64,000 nucleotides of DNA from an uncultured Erysipelotrichaceae bacterium (GCA_900314905.1 OMXA01000002.1:1-64000); one strand, 5' to 3'. Positions 36,504 through 46,741 are shown, counted from the first letter of the stretch. The notes: a model not told the origin generated them from the letters alone. Program-made: numbers and translations.

Positions 36504-37445
36504 ATGCTGCTGTTAGTGCAATATACTCTGATCTTCGCATCCGTGCTGATGCTGGTAGCACTCGGCGGATGCTTCTCGGAACATTCCGGTGTCATCAACC
36601 TCGGCCTGGAAGGAATCATGGTCATGGGTGCGCTTGGCGGAGCTCTTGCCATGAAATACATGGGAGCAGATGCTTCCGCTCCCGCTCTCATTTTCGTCAC
36701 GACGCTTGCAGCAATAGCCTGCGGTGTGATCTTCTCCATGCTGCTGGCGTTTGCCTGCGTGAACTTCAATGCAGATCAGACCCTCGTCGGAACTGCGATG
36801 AATCTTCTTGCAACTGCGCTTGCAACGATCATTGCCAGAGCCATCAATACGGCTGAGGATCCGAACAATGTATCCAATACCATTCAGTACATTCAGCAGA
36901 AGAAAGCGCTGATTGTGAATCTCAATGGCTTCGAGTTCAGCTGGTTCATGCTGTTTGCGCTCATCGCACTGATTCTTGCCTATATCATTCTTTACAAGAC
37001 CCGCTTCGGACTCCGTCTGATTGCCTGCGGCGAAAATCCTCAGGCAGCGGATTCCGTGGGCATCAATGTTTACAGGATGCGCTGGGCAGGTGTCCTGATC
37101 TCCGGGCTTCTCGGCGGACTGGGCGGAATCGTCTACATCACTGCCGGTGTCTCTGAATGGAAGTTTGAAGTAGGGGTTGCCGGCTTCGGCTTCCTGTCTC
37201 TGGCAGTCATGATCTTCGGCCAGTGGAAACCGCAGCGCATTGCTCTGGCTGCTCTGATGTTCGGGTTCTTCCGCGCATTATCCAATGTCTATTCCGGCAT
37301 TGCCTTCCTGAATGCACTGAACATCGATTCCAAGATCTATAACATGATGCCTTACATCATCTCGCTGATTGTCCTTGCATTTACTTCCAGGAACTCCGCG
37401 GCACCGAAAGCGGAAGGCATCCCATACGAGAAAGGATCCAGGTAG
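36504..37445 (+). CDS. Nucleoside ABC importer permease 2 (NupQ-like)
   Basis: Second BPD_transp_2 permease, forming the heterodimeric channel with permease 1. Blocks: SEHSGVINLGLEGIMVMGAL, TLVGTAMNLLATAL and GVAGFGFLSLAVMIFGQWKP. 313 aa, the usual shorter partner. Complete importer: lipoprotein 32099, ATPase, two permeases; with pdp at 3127 it suggests nucleosides as a carbon or base source. Confidence 0.92.
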   Translation: MLLLVQYTLIFASVLMLVALGGCFSEHSGVINLGLEGIMVMGALGGALAMKYMGADASAPALIFVTTLAAIACGVIFSMLLAFACVNFNADQTLVGTAMNLLATALATIIARAINTAEDPNNVSNTIQYIQQKKALIVNLNGFEFSWFMLFALIALILAYIILYKTRFGLRLIACGENPQAADSVGINVYRMRWAGVLISGLLGGLGGIVYITAGVSEWKFEVGVAGFGFLSLAVMIFGQWKPQRIALAALMFGFFRALSNVYSGIAFLNALNIDSKIYNMMPYIISLIVLAFTSRNSAAPKAEGIPYEKGSR

Positions 37446-37451
37446 CAGGCA

Positions 37452-37748
37452 ATGTACAAGCCGGAAATTGTATTCACAGGAAAAGACATTGCCCGTACCA
37501 TCTCCGATGCCAGAGGCATTACCAGGAAACAGGCAGGGGAATATGTTGATTCCGTCTTCGAAGCCATGAAAAAAGAACTTGCAGAAGGGAAGAATATCTC
37601 CATATACGGGTTCGGAAGCTTCGAACAGAAAGTCCGTCCGGAACGGGATGGCATCAATCCGCGCACGAAGGAAATAGTCCGCATCCCGAAGTCGCATACC
37701 GTCGTCTTCCATCCAGCCAAAGCACTGAAAGACAAAGTTTCTGATTAA
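37452..37748 (+). CDS. HU-family DNA-binding protein
   Basis: 98-aa histone-like protein that bends DNA as a dimer. The N-terminal helices (FTGKDIARTISDARGITRKQ) and the arm-base motif YGFGSFEQKVRPERDG-INPRTKE are typical HU/IHF; the arm carries the INP residue series that intercalates. It starts six bases after the permease stop, so it is probably co-transcribed with the importer, an unusual position. Whether it is the main HU cannot be told. Confidence 0.9.
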   Translation: MYKPEIVFTGKDIARTISDARGITRKQAGEYVDSVFEAMKKELAEGKNISIYGFGSFEQKVRPERDGINPRTKEIVRIPKSHTVVFHPAKALKDKVSD

Positions 37749-37756
37749 TCCATTAG

Positions 37757-37790
37757 CCAGTATCTGAAAACAAGGTACTGGTTTTTCTTT
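37757..37790 (+). terminator. Terminator after the HU gene
   Basis: CCAGTATC (37757-37764) with GGTACTGG (37774-37781, one G-U), then TTTTTCTTT. Confidence 0.8.
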
Positions 37791-37814
37791 CCGAAGGATC
37801 GGAATCGAACAGAT

Positions 37815-37824
37815 GAAACGTTTC
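37815..37824 (+). promoter_or_regulatory. Palindrome upstream of the SRR gene
   Basis: GAAACGTTTC is a perfect 10-base palindrome about 43 bases before the -10 box. It is shorter than a cre half-site pair and could be an operator for an unknown regulator. Confidence 0.3.
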
Positions 37825-37863
37825 CAATATTCATGCATTATCCCCGGAAATCGCTCAGACCCG

Positions 37864-37872
37864 TGCTATGAT
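37864..37872 (+). promoter_or_regulatory. Extended -10 promoter of the SRR adhesin
   Basis: TGCTATGAT with TATGAT at 37867-37872. No clear -35. It begins a leader of about 115 bases. Confidence 0.55.
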
Positions 37873-37878
37873 AGGGAT

Positions 37879-37959
37879 ACGGAAATTGACCGGCTGTTTT
37901 CTTGCTGAAACTCGCGATTTCCGTGAAGACTGAGCCTTCTCTTGCAGGAGCTTTCCTGC
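37879..37959 (+). promoter_or_regulatory. Structured 5' leader of the SRR gene
   Basis: Two inverted repeats: ACGGAAAT (37879-37886) with ATTTCCGT (37917-37924), and GCAGGA (37944-37949) with TCCTGC (37954-37959). The second is a tight hairpin with a 4-base loop and no T run, so it is not a terminator. A role in mRNA stability or translation is inference. Confidence 0.4.
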
Positions 37960-37994
37960 CGTATTCTCCATCCGACTCTACTGGGGTAGATCTT

Positions 37995-40900
37995 ATGAAA
38001 ACAAGAAAAAAGAAACGCAATCACATGGCATCAGAAAGCGGAAACAGACGCTTTTAGGGCGTGCTGCCGCCACTGGTACGATTCTCGGCGCCGCCCTCGC
38101 TGCTCAGGGCAATACGGTATATGCACAGGAAATGGAATCAGAGAGCGCTGCTGACAGCGAGAATGATTACCAGGTAAACGCTCAGGCATCTGAGTCTGAG
38201 GCGGAATCCTTAAATCCGGAATCTGAGAATCAGGAACCGACACAATCTGAAGCAGAAACAAAAGAGACCGAGATGGAATCGGTGTATCAGGCAAGTGAAT
38301 CTGCTCAGCAGTCTGATTCCATCTCTGCAGCTTCCGCTGCTTCACAATCAGAGTCTGCAGCAATCATGCGTTCTGAACAGACAGAAAGAATTCACTCTGC
38401 CTCAGAATCCGCATCTGAATCAGATGCAGCGCAGAATCAGTCTCTCAAGGAAGCTTCCACCTCAGTTCTGGAGAAATCTTCAGAAGAAACAGAAACTCTG
38501 AATTCAGAGAGTGCTTCTGCCTCACTGAGCAGATCTCTCAGCCTTGCTGAAGGCTCCATAGCAGCCAGCACTTCTCATAGTCTGAGCACTGATGCATCCG
38601 CCTATGGAAAGAGTGAGCAGGCCGTCAGCCTGTCTCTGAGCCAGAGCAATTCCATCAGCACCAGTGCTTTGCTCTCTGCAGAAGCCAGCCAGGCATCCGG
38701 ACGGAACTCTGAAATCGGTTCTCAGAGCAATGCTGCTTCAGAATCAGCCTCATTCTCTGCATCCGCAGCAGTTTCTGCTTCTGAGTCTGCAGCTGCTTCT
38801 CTGAATCAGGAAAATACCTCACTGAACCAGCTTTCCGGATCCGTTTCTGCATCCGGAAGCACTTCAGCTTCAGAATCACAGTCTTCTTCTCTGAGCGTGA
38901 AGCATTCTGAGAGTGCTCATGCTTCTTCTGCTTCCCTCAGCAGCTTTGAAAGTGCTGCATTTGCTTCTCAAAGCAGAAGTACTTCTGCCTCTGTCCGTGC
39001 TGCCTCAGAATCTGAAAGCAGCTCATTATCCGAGAGCAGCTCTGCAGAGAATGCAAGCCAGTCCTCTAGCAGAAGCACTTCTCTTTCTGAACAATCCAGC
39101 GAATCCCTGAGCCAGAGTCAGTCTCTGAACGATGCAAGTGAAGCAGCGAAAGCTTCCCTCAGCACTTCTGCTTCTATGGCAGGATCTGTTTCTGACTCTG
39201 CCTCGGCAATTCTTTCGGAACGCACTTCCAGCAGTGCCAGCGAATCTGCGTCCGCTTCCGGATCATCTTCCGGATCCGCCAGTGCATCTGATGCAGCAGT
39301 TTCTGCGTTCGAATCTGAAAGCAGAAGCACTTCAGCGAGTGTCCGTTCGTCTGAAGATCAGCTGAGCACTTCTCTGAGTCTCAGCGCAGCTTCTGAAAGT
39401 GAATCTGCTTCCCTAAGCGGCAGCAAAGCAGCCAGCCTCAGTGCATCCGAGAGCACTTCGCTTTTCAAGAGCGGTTCTGAAAGCGCAAGTGCTGCAAGTG
39501 CAAGCACTGCAGCTTCTGATTCGATCAGCACCTCCATCTCTGAACACGAATCTTCTCTCAGTGCTTCCGCAAGTGATTCTGTGTCCGTTTCAGAGTCCTC
39601 AAGGAACGCAGCTTCTCTCTCTGCTTCCGTTTCAGATAGCAATGCAGAGGTTTCTGATTCCGCTTCTGCTTCCCTTTCTGAATCTGATTCCGTTTCAGCT
39701 TCGGAGCGCAATTCCATCAGTGTCATTGAAGCATCAGAGTCTGCTTCTGCTTATCAGAGCGAGATGGCCAGCCTGTCTGAAGCAATCAGCACAGCAGATT
39801 CTGCATTTGCCTCGGCTTCGATTCAGTTTTCACAGTCAAATCTGCAGGACCAGTATCTGGAAGATCTGATTGCCAGAATTGAGAGGGCCCGGGCTGAACT
39901 GAAATCCATTCAGCAGGGATTCATCACAAGAGGAGAGAGCTACGTTTATGGAGATTACTGGACAAAAGGCAATGAACTTGCCAATCTCCTCGTCGAATAC
40001 CGGTTCTATCAGGAAAGTCAGGTTACCACAATCTTCGAAGGAAAATGGGAACAGAATTCCGGTGCGGGTAACTATGTCAAAGTAACCTACATGGGCAATG
40101 ATCAGAGAGAACATACTGCATACTTTGACTACATCACGGTGGATAAGAATGGAAATCCGCTTTTCGATACATTGAATCAGGAAGGCTCTAAGGGCTCAAA
40201 CGATCCGAACGTGATCGGAGGAATTCTGGTTCTTCAGAAAACACTCGGAAAAGGAGGACAGTTCATTCCTTCTTCCCGCAGCGACGTAGCGAATTTCGGA
40301 CAAAAAGGATATGCCTATTTCTCGGAACAGGACTTTGACAAGGGAGTAGATGAATATCACAGCAATCGCAGTACGGTCACCTCAGCCTCCCAGAGCCTGA
40401 GCCAGCTGGTTTCTGAATCCGTGAAGAATTCCGGATCCGTTTCCTCCAGCCTCAGCAGCAGTCAGTCTCTCAGCAATCATCTTTCCTCATCCAGCGAATC
40501 TGAATCGAAGAAACAGTCTGAATCTGCTTCCTCTCGTTCCCTGTCTGAACAGGAATCAGGAAGCAACAGCAGATCAGCCTCTGAATCTGCCTCTGTTTCC
40601 TTTAAGGAATCCCAGTCAGCAAGTGCTTCGATCAGCGAGAGCAGGTCTGAGGAAGCGTCGGTTTCTGTATCGGAAAGCACGATGGAGTCTCAGAAGTCTG
40701 CATCAGCGTATGATTCAGAATCAGCTTCTGCATCAGCGTCTTCCAGCCAGAGCGCCTCCGCAAGCCAGTCTTCCGCTTCCGTCTCTGGTTCTGTCTCCGC
40801 CTCAGCTAGTGCTTCCGGATCCGTCAGCAAGTCAGCAAGTACCGACTCTGTTCAGAACAGCGAGTTCCTCAGCACCAGTGACAGAGAATCTGAAAGCAGC

Positions 40901-43822
40901 AGTGCGTCTGCGAGTACCTCTGCCTCTGAGGCGGCAAGCAGGTCTTCCAGCCAATCCTTCTCTGAAAGCATCCGTGATTCAGAGAGTGCCAGCAGCAAGC
41001 AGAGTGAATCTGTCCTTCATAGTGAAAGCACATCGGCATCTGTTTCTGAAGTGCAGAGTGTGTCTTTCTCTGAAGAGGGAATCAGCAGTCAGAGCCAGTC
41101 AGAGGCAGATCGCAAATCCGCCAGCACAAGCACGTCAGGAAGCATTTCTGAATCGGAAAGCCTGAATGCGTCTGAATCCGGTTCTGCTTCTGAAAGCAAG
41201 CATGCCTCTGAAAGTGAATTCACTTCTCAGAAGGAATCAGAATCCTCCAGCATTGCAGCATCAGAGTCAGAAAACATCTCAGAGGCAAATATCAGTTCTG
41301 AAAGCAGGTCACTTTCCGAATCAAAGAGCATCTCAGACGAGAAATCTGCTTCTGCAAGCAATGCGTCTGAAGCAAGCCGTTCAGAGAGCCTTTCGCTTTC
41401 TGAATTGGAAAGTGCTTCGCTGGAAATCAGCGCTTCGGATAGTACTGAGAAATCTGCATCCATCAGCGATTCCGGAAGCACCAGTATTTCCGCAAGCGAA
41501 AGTGATTCTCTTTCGAAAAGCATTTCTGTCAGCAGATCCGCTTCACAAAGCGCTGACACCTCTACCTCAAAGAGTGAATCCCTGAGCATCAGTGCCAGCA
41601 CTTCCGCAAGTGCTTCCGCTTCCATCAGCACCAGCACTTCACTCAGTGCAGACCAATCCGAGAGCCTCAGCACTTCTGCCAGCAATAGCAATTCTGTCAG
41701 CAGAAAAGAATCCGAGAGTACAAGCCGGCAGGCAAGTGAATCGGAATCAGATTCCAGAAGAGAATCTGCAAGCATATCTGCATCTTTCAGTGATAGCATC
41801 AGCAGCAGTTTAAGCTCTGAAATTGAACATTCCGCTTCTATCAGTACTTCTGAAAGCATCAGTGCTTCCCTCAGCAAGAGTGCTTCTCTTAGCCTGAGTA
41901 CTTCTGAGAGTGTGAGCAGATCGCTCAGTATCAGCGGAAGTATTTCCTCAAGCACATCAGCAAGCCAGAGCACCAGTGATTCTAAGAGTACCAGCACCTC
42001 TGATAGTCTCAGTGTTTCTTCAAGCACAAGCACATCTGCCTTGAAGAGCGTCAGTGCGTCAGAATCCGAGAGTGCCAGCACTTCTGATTCCACGAGCGAG
42101 TCTGTAAGCACATCAGAATCTGAAAGCGAAAGTGAGTCTGAAAGCGAAAGCACCTCCGAATCAGAGAGTGAGTCTGAAAGCACATCAGAATCTGAAAGCG
42201 AAAGTGAGTCTGAGAGCGAAAGCACCTCCGAATCAGAGAGCGAGTCTGAAAGCACATCAGAATCTGAAAGCGAAAGTGAGTCTGAGAGCGTGAGCACCTC
42301 CGAATCAGAGAGTGAGTCTGTAAGCACATCAGAATCTGAAAGCGAAAGTACGTCAGAATTTGAAAGTGAAAGTGAGTCTGAGAGCGAAAGCACCTCCGAA
42401 TCAGTAAGTGAGTCTGCAAGCACATCAGGATCTGAGAGTGTGAGCAGATCGCTCAGTATCAGCGGAAGTATTTCCTCAAGCACATCAGCAAGTCAGAGCA
42501 CCAGTGATTCTAAGAGTGCCAGCACCTCTGATAGTCTCAGTGTTTCTTCAAGCAGCAGCACATCAGAATTCGAAAGCGAAAGTAGTTCGGAATCAGAAAG
42601 TGAAAGTGAATCTGAGAGTGTTATTGAATCTGAAAGCGTAAGCACTTCGGAATCCGAGAGTATCAGCGAATTTGTTAGCACCTCAGAGAGTGAGTCTGAT
42701 AGCGAAAGTAGTTCGGAATCAGAAAGTGAGAGTGAGTCTGAGAGCGTTATTGAATCTGAAAGCGTAAGCAGTTCGGAATCCGAGAGCATCAGCGAATCTG
42801 TTAGCACCTCAGAGAGTGAGGCTGATAGCGAAAGCACATCAGAATTCGAAAGCGAAAGTGAGTCTGAAAGCACTTCAGAATCAGAGAGTGAGTCTTCAAG
42901 CACGTCAGGATCTGAGAGCGTGAGTAGTTCGGAATCAGAAAGTGAAAGTGAATCAGAGAGTGTCATTGAATCTGAGAGCGTGTCGGGATCTGAAAGCGTA
43001 AGCAGTTCGGAATCTCGTAGTGCATCCTCAAGGTCTGAGAGCAATAGTGTTTCTGCTTCGGAATCTATGAAGTCTGCAAGTGAGAGTACTTCCTCCTCTA
43101 TGGCGGAGAGCGTTAGCACATCAGAGTCTGAAAGGGAGCTCGAGAGCACTTCGAAATCAGCAAGCGAAATTGAATCTGCAAGTATTTCAGAAAGTGATAG
43201 TGTTAGTACTTCTGAATCTGATCGGACATCAGCAGGTTCAGCGAGTGATAGTGTCTCTGCATCTGAATCTGCAAGCATCAGCAATTCAGCTTCAGAGTCT
43301 GCTGCAAATGAGAACTTCATTGGTTCTGAAGTCAGCCAGACTGGTTCAGCAGGAAGCGAAATTGCTGGTTCTATGACCGCTGAGGTTCAGCCGGTGTCAT
43401 TGAGTCTGACTGCTCCGGATGCTGGCGGTTCAGAGGTGAACACGGTATCTGCGCATCCGGCGGAAGTTCGTGCGTCAGAGACAGGCAGGATTGAGAGGGA
43501 AGGATCTGTCTCGACTTCAGAAAGCAGAAGTCAGAGAGGAAGCTCGAGTGACAGTGCAAGTGCAGCAGCAAGCGAAAGCAAGTCTGCTTCTGCTTCGACG
43601 GCTGCTTCAGAGTCGGAATCCGAGAACAGCAACAGTATTTCGAACAGTATCCGGATGTCCGCGGAAGATTCGTTCAGCGAGATGTCGAGCAATCATATGA
43701 CGGAGCGCAGTTTCAGCGGTAATGAACTCAGCGCTTCGCGGACGGCTTCTGCCGCTGGAACGGTGTCATCGGAACTGGAAGAGCTGAATGGCGAAGTTCT
43801 GCTTCAGGTGAGAAAGCATTAA
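37995..43822 (+). CDS. Serine-rich-repeat glycoprotein adhesin, start frameshifted
   Basis: Cargo of the accessory Sec system. ATG 37995 follows GGGG at a good distance, but its frame stops at 38055. The -1 frame encodes a signal peptide (basic GIRKRKQTLLGRAAAT, hydrophobic core, cleavage after VYA near 38122) and continues to 43822; the frames meet at A AAA AAG (38006-38012). That frame has no ATG, GTG or TTG between its preceding stop (37931) and ATG 38132, which lies after the signal peptide. After an N-terminal serine-rich region comes a non-repeat segment (about 39835-40380, likely ligand-binding) and then a long second Ser-Xaa region dominated by SESES and SASTS repeats. No LPXTG or C-terminal membrane helix is visible. 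About 1940 residues if frameshifted. Confidence 0.85.
38006..38012 (+). other. A AAA AAG slippery heptamer / homopolymeric tract
   Basis: Six A and a G, read in the ATG-37995 frame as A AAA AAG, the same heptamer as E. coli dnaX. A -1 slip here enters the signal-peptide frame of the SRR adhesin; insertion of one A would do the same at the DNA level. A weak stem (GCGG...CCGC with inner ACGC/GCGT) lies about 25 bases downstream. Confidence 0.6.
41903..42037 (+). repeat. 135-bp direct repeat, copy 1, inside SRR region
   Basis: Nearly identical to 42431-42565 (a handful of base differences), offset by 528 bases. Both encode the same run of serine-rich units beginning SESVSRSLSISGS. This points to a recent duplication or recombination within the gene. 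Confidence 0.85.
42110..42425 (+). repeat. Tandem SE/STSE repeat array
   Basis: Short units of the type TCAGAATCTGAAAGCGAAAG and TCTGAGAGCGAAAGCACC recur in near-tandem, encoding SESESESTSESES. Copy number changes here would alter stalk length, and assemblies of this part may be unreliable. Confidence 0.8.
42431..42565 (+). repeat. 135-bp direct repeat, copy 2, inside SRR region
   Basis: Second copy of the segment at 41903-42037. Confidence 0.85.
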
Positions 43823-43842
43823 GAAGTCAGAAACACATAACT

Positions 43843-43868
43843 GGTCATTCGTCAGCTGGCGGATGACC
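43843..43868 (+). promoter_or_regulatory. Hairpin between SRR adhesin and secY2
   Basis: GGTCATTCGTC pairs with GGCGGATGACC around a 4-base loop. No T run follows, so it may attenuate or protect mRNA between the adhesin and the export genes rather than end transcription. Confidence 0.5.
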
Positions 43869-43918
43869 ATTATGCGTATCTGAAGTTTTCAGATTGAATG
43901 GAAGGGTTATTATTCTGG

Positions 43919-45118
43919 ATGAAGATACAGAAAACACATGAGCTGCCTAGCCGGATCCTGTTTACGATTCTGGTGGCTGCGGTCTATCTGTTCTGCCGAA
44001 GTATTGTTCTGTATGGCATCGATGCGGAATCAGTCAATGGCGGTGCAGCGGATGTGCAGGCGTTGCTTTCGATGATGGTGAGCGGGGATCGCTATCGGGT
44101 GACGGTGATGGCGCTTGGCATCATGCCTTATATCAATGCGTCGCTTCTGGTGCAGATTCTCTTTGCGTTCCGCAGTGCTGCTTCAAGAGCAAAGATCTCG
44201 AAGATGGAGAGCGATCGCTGGATGCGGACGGCAGCGATCCTGTTCAGCATCGTGATGGCCATCATGAGGTCTTATGAACTGACTTATCGGAGTGATATCG
44301 GACCGTTATGGTCTCTCAGACTGATCGTGATTCTGGAGATGATTGCCGGCGCGGTAGGAATCAGCTTTCTCTGCTTTGAGAATGAGAAACATGGAGTCGG
44401 TGCTTCCATGCCGATCATCCTGATCAATATTCTGACGTCGCTTGCGCAGAATATGAATGCAAATCATTTCTTTGCGTTTCGGCCGATGGTCTGGCTCTGC
44501 GTCATCGTGATTGCCGGGACCATTCTGATGGAGAACTCCATCATCCGGATTCCGCTGCAGCGGGTGTCGATTCACAATGTGCACGCGGATCAGAACTATC
44601 TTGCGTACAAGCGGGCCCCGATGGGAATCATGCCGGTGATGTTTGCGGCTTCTGCGTTTTTCGTTCCGTATTATCTCGTGAAAATGCTTGCGTATTTCTT
44701 CCCGGACAATGCATCGCTGAGTGTGGCAAGTGAGAATCTGGTGCTGACAAAGCCTCTTGGTGTGATTGTCTATCTGATTCTGATTGTGGTTCTTTCCGTG
44801 GTTTTCTCGATGCTGATGCTGAATCCGAAGGAAACAGCACGTCAGCTGCAGCGCAATGGCGACAGTATCATCGGAATGGCAGCAGGAAAGAAGACGAAGA
44901 ATTATCTGACTGGCCTTGTGCTGAGGTGGAGCCTGATCAGCGGGCTTCTGCAGGCGTTATGCATGGCAGTTTCGATGGTGCTTTCGTTGAGAGGACAGAT
45001 TCCTGCTGCATTGGCGATGGTTCCGTCTTCCGTGATGATTCTTGTCAGCATCGTGTGCAGCCTTGTTCATGAAATCGGGACGTATTACCGGTATGACGCA
45101 TATCGGTTCTTCCTGTAA
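43919..45118 (+). CDS. secY2: Accessory Sec translocon channel SecY2
   Basis: Ten-helix SecY homologue dedicated to SRR glycoprotein export. SecY-like features: LALGIMPYINASLLVQIL (plug and second helix region), a truncated set of cytosolic loops and a late AYKRAPMGIMPVMFAASAF segment. About 399 aa, the usual SecY2 size. Start 43919 is chosen because GGAAGGG lies ahead; 43898, seven codons upstream, is possible but lacks a site. First gene of the export cluster. Confidence 0.9.
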   Translation: MKIQKTHELPSRILFTILVAAVYLFCRSIVLYGIDAESVNGGAADVQALLSMMVSGDRYRVTVMALGIMPYINASLLVQILFAFRSAASRAKISKMESDRWMRTAAILFSIVMAIMRSYELTYRSDIGPLWSLRLIVILEMIAGAVGISFLCFENEKHGVGASMPIILINILTSLAQNMNANHFFAFRPMVWLCVIVIAGTILMENSIIRIPLQRVSIHNVHADQNYLAYKRAPMGIMPVMFAASAFFVPYYLVKMLAYFFPDNASLSVASENLVLTKPLGVIVYLILIVVLSVVFSMLMLNPKETARQLQRNGDSIIGMAAGKKTKNYLTGLVLRWSLISGLLQALCMAVSMVLSLRGQIPAALAMVPSSVMILVSIVCSLVHEIGTYYRYDAYRFFL

Positions 45119-45136
45119 GCAGGAAAGGAGAGAATC

Positions 45137-46741
45137 ATGCAGTATTTCATTCCGGCGTGGTATCAGGAAAATGACTGGAGAGAAAACGAGCAGGTCTGGT
45201 ACCGGGCAAGGACGGTGACGGAGTTTGATGATACCGTCAAGCAGGTTCAGCTGTTTTTCCGCCGCAAGGTTGCTCCGCTTAAGATCCTGCTTCTGAGCTT
45301 TTCTCCGAATTTCCGTCATTTCCTGCATCGGCAGGGTGTCTATCATGTGCCGTACTGGTCATGCTTTGATGCGATGCAGGCGATTTCAGGAAGAGCCATG
45401 CATACGTTTTCGTTCCATGATCTTTCGTGGCCGGAAGATGTGGAGTTTGTCTATTCTCCCTTTGCGGTGCTGGTCATGCGGAATCATCAGAAATATGCCG
45501 AGATCAGCTTTGCGGAAGATGGCAACATGTTCCGGGTGGATCTGTTTCAGAATGGACTTCTGACCGCCAGCAATCATTATGATGACCGCGGTTTTGTCTC
45601 GCTGCAGACTGCTTATGAAAACGGGGCTCCTGTCTTTGAACGCTATTTTGATGAGCAGGGGGTATGGAAGTTTGCAAGATATCTGAAGGATGGCCATGTC
45701 GTCATCAATCCGGAGAGGGCGTTCTTCCTGAATGGAGCAGAAAGAGTCCCTTATGCAAAAGGACGGTATCAGAATCTTGGTGAAGTCATCGCAGAAGTGC
45801 TGAGCTGCTTTCTGAAGGACACCGATCCTTCCGATGTGTTTGCCATTGCGATGCATCCGCTGCACTCACAGGTGCTGAATGCGGTTCTGAAGGATCGGCA
45901 TAAGATTCTTTCGTTTTTCGAGCGGCGGATGGAGGAACACGCACTCACAGAAGCAGAACAGGAACTTCTGGATTCGGCTGGCTGCATTGTGGCCGATAAG
46001 GAAAGCACTGCTGAAGCGGTGAAGAAGCATCTGCATGCAAGTACGCCGATCCGGGTCATCACGCCATATGAAGCCAGAGTGGAGTTCGGCATCAGCCAGC
46101 ATCTGCATGTGCAGAATATTCTCGCGGCCTGCGATCATCTGTCAGAAGAGCAGTTCAATCAGATGATCGTGCTGCTTGCTGGATATATCCTGAACCGGAA
46201 TCATCGGGCAAGAGTCTGCCTGTTTACGAGATCTTCGAAATATGAGGAAAAGATCAGCTTGCTGAAACGGGCTCAGAATGCACTTAGCCTAGCGGGCCTG
46301 GATCCGGAAATGGCAGGCAGCGAAGAAGGGGTTTCGGAGAATTCCGTATCTGATGATCCATTTGCCAGAGTCTTCTCGGTTGCTCAGTGCGTGGATGAGA
46401 TGCATGTGAGCAGAACGCTCAGGGAACAGCGGGCAGTATGCGATCTTTCGCCGCTGCCGGATCAGTTCCTGGAGATTTCTGCCATGAGCATGGGCATTCC
46501 GCAGATCACGAGGCAGAAGACGGAATACATCGAGGATGGAAAGAACGGAAAGATCCTGAAGGATGTCTTGGAACTGCCAGAGGCAGCGGATTATTATCTT
46601 GGCAGTGTGGAACATTTCAATGAAGCTCAGATTGCGTCTTATGAGCTTGGCAGCAGGTTCACGGCACCGGAGCTTGAGAAGGCATGGAAGGAGGTGATCG
46701 AGATTGATCAGCATTCAGGCACTGCAGCTGGGCGGAAATGA
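45137..46741 (+). CDS. asp1: Accessory Sec system protein Asp1
   Basis: Starts MQYFIPAWYQENDWRE, close to the conserved start of Asp1 (GT-B-like fold, scaffold of the Asp1-2-3 complex that binds GlcNAc-modified adhesin). 534 aa is typical. RBS GGAAAGGAGAG. It overlaps asp2 by 38 bases. Open throughout. Confidence 0.9.
   Translation: MQYFIPAWYQENDWRENEQVWYRARTVTEFDDTVKQVQLFFRRKVAPLKILLLSFSPNFRHFLHRQGVYHVPYWSCFDAMQAISGRAMHTFSFHDLSWPEDVEFVYSPFAVLVMRNHQKYAEISFAEDGNMFRVDLFQNGLLTASNHYDDRGFVSLQTAYENGAPVFERYFDEQGVWKFARYLKDGHVVINPERAFFLNGAERVPYAKGRYQNLGEVIAEVLSCFLKDTDPSDVFAIAMHPLHSQVLNAVLKDRHKILSFFERRMEEHALTEAEQELLDSAGCIVADKESTAEAVKKHLHASTPIRVITPYEARVEFGISQHLHVQNILAACDHLSEEQFNQMIVLLAGYILNRNHRARVCLFTRSSKYEEKISLLKRAQNALSLAGLDPEMAGSEEGVSENSVSDDPFARVFSVAQCVDEMHVSRTLREQRAVCDLSPLPDQFLEISAMSMGIPQITRQKTEYIEDGKNGKILKDVLELPEAADYYLGSVEHFNEAQIASYELGSRFTAPELEKAWKEVIEIDQHSGTAAGRK

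Noticed and set aside
37815-37824. cre site upstream of the SRR gene
   Set aside because: GAAACGTTTC has a shorter spacing than the cre consensus; recorded only as a palindrome.
41227-42483. Long minus-strand open frame rich in Leu-Ser-Asp
   Set aside because: It is the mirror of the plus-strand serine repeats; low-complexity reverse frames stay open by codon bias.
38200-43300. CRISPR array or satellite DNA
   Set aside because: The repeats are irregular, in frame, and encode Ser-Xaa units; there are no uniform repeats with unique spacers.
38132-43822. Start of the SRR adhesin at ATG 38132
   Set aside because: This would remove the signal peptide, and no ribosome-binding site precedes it.
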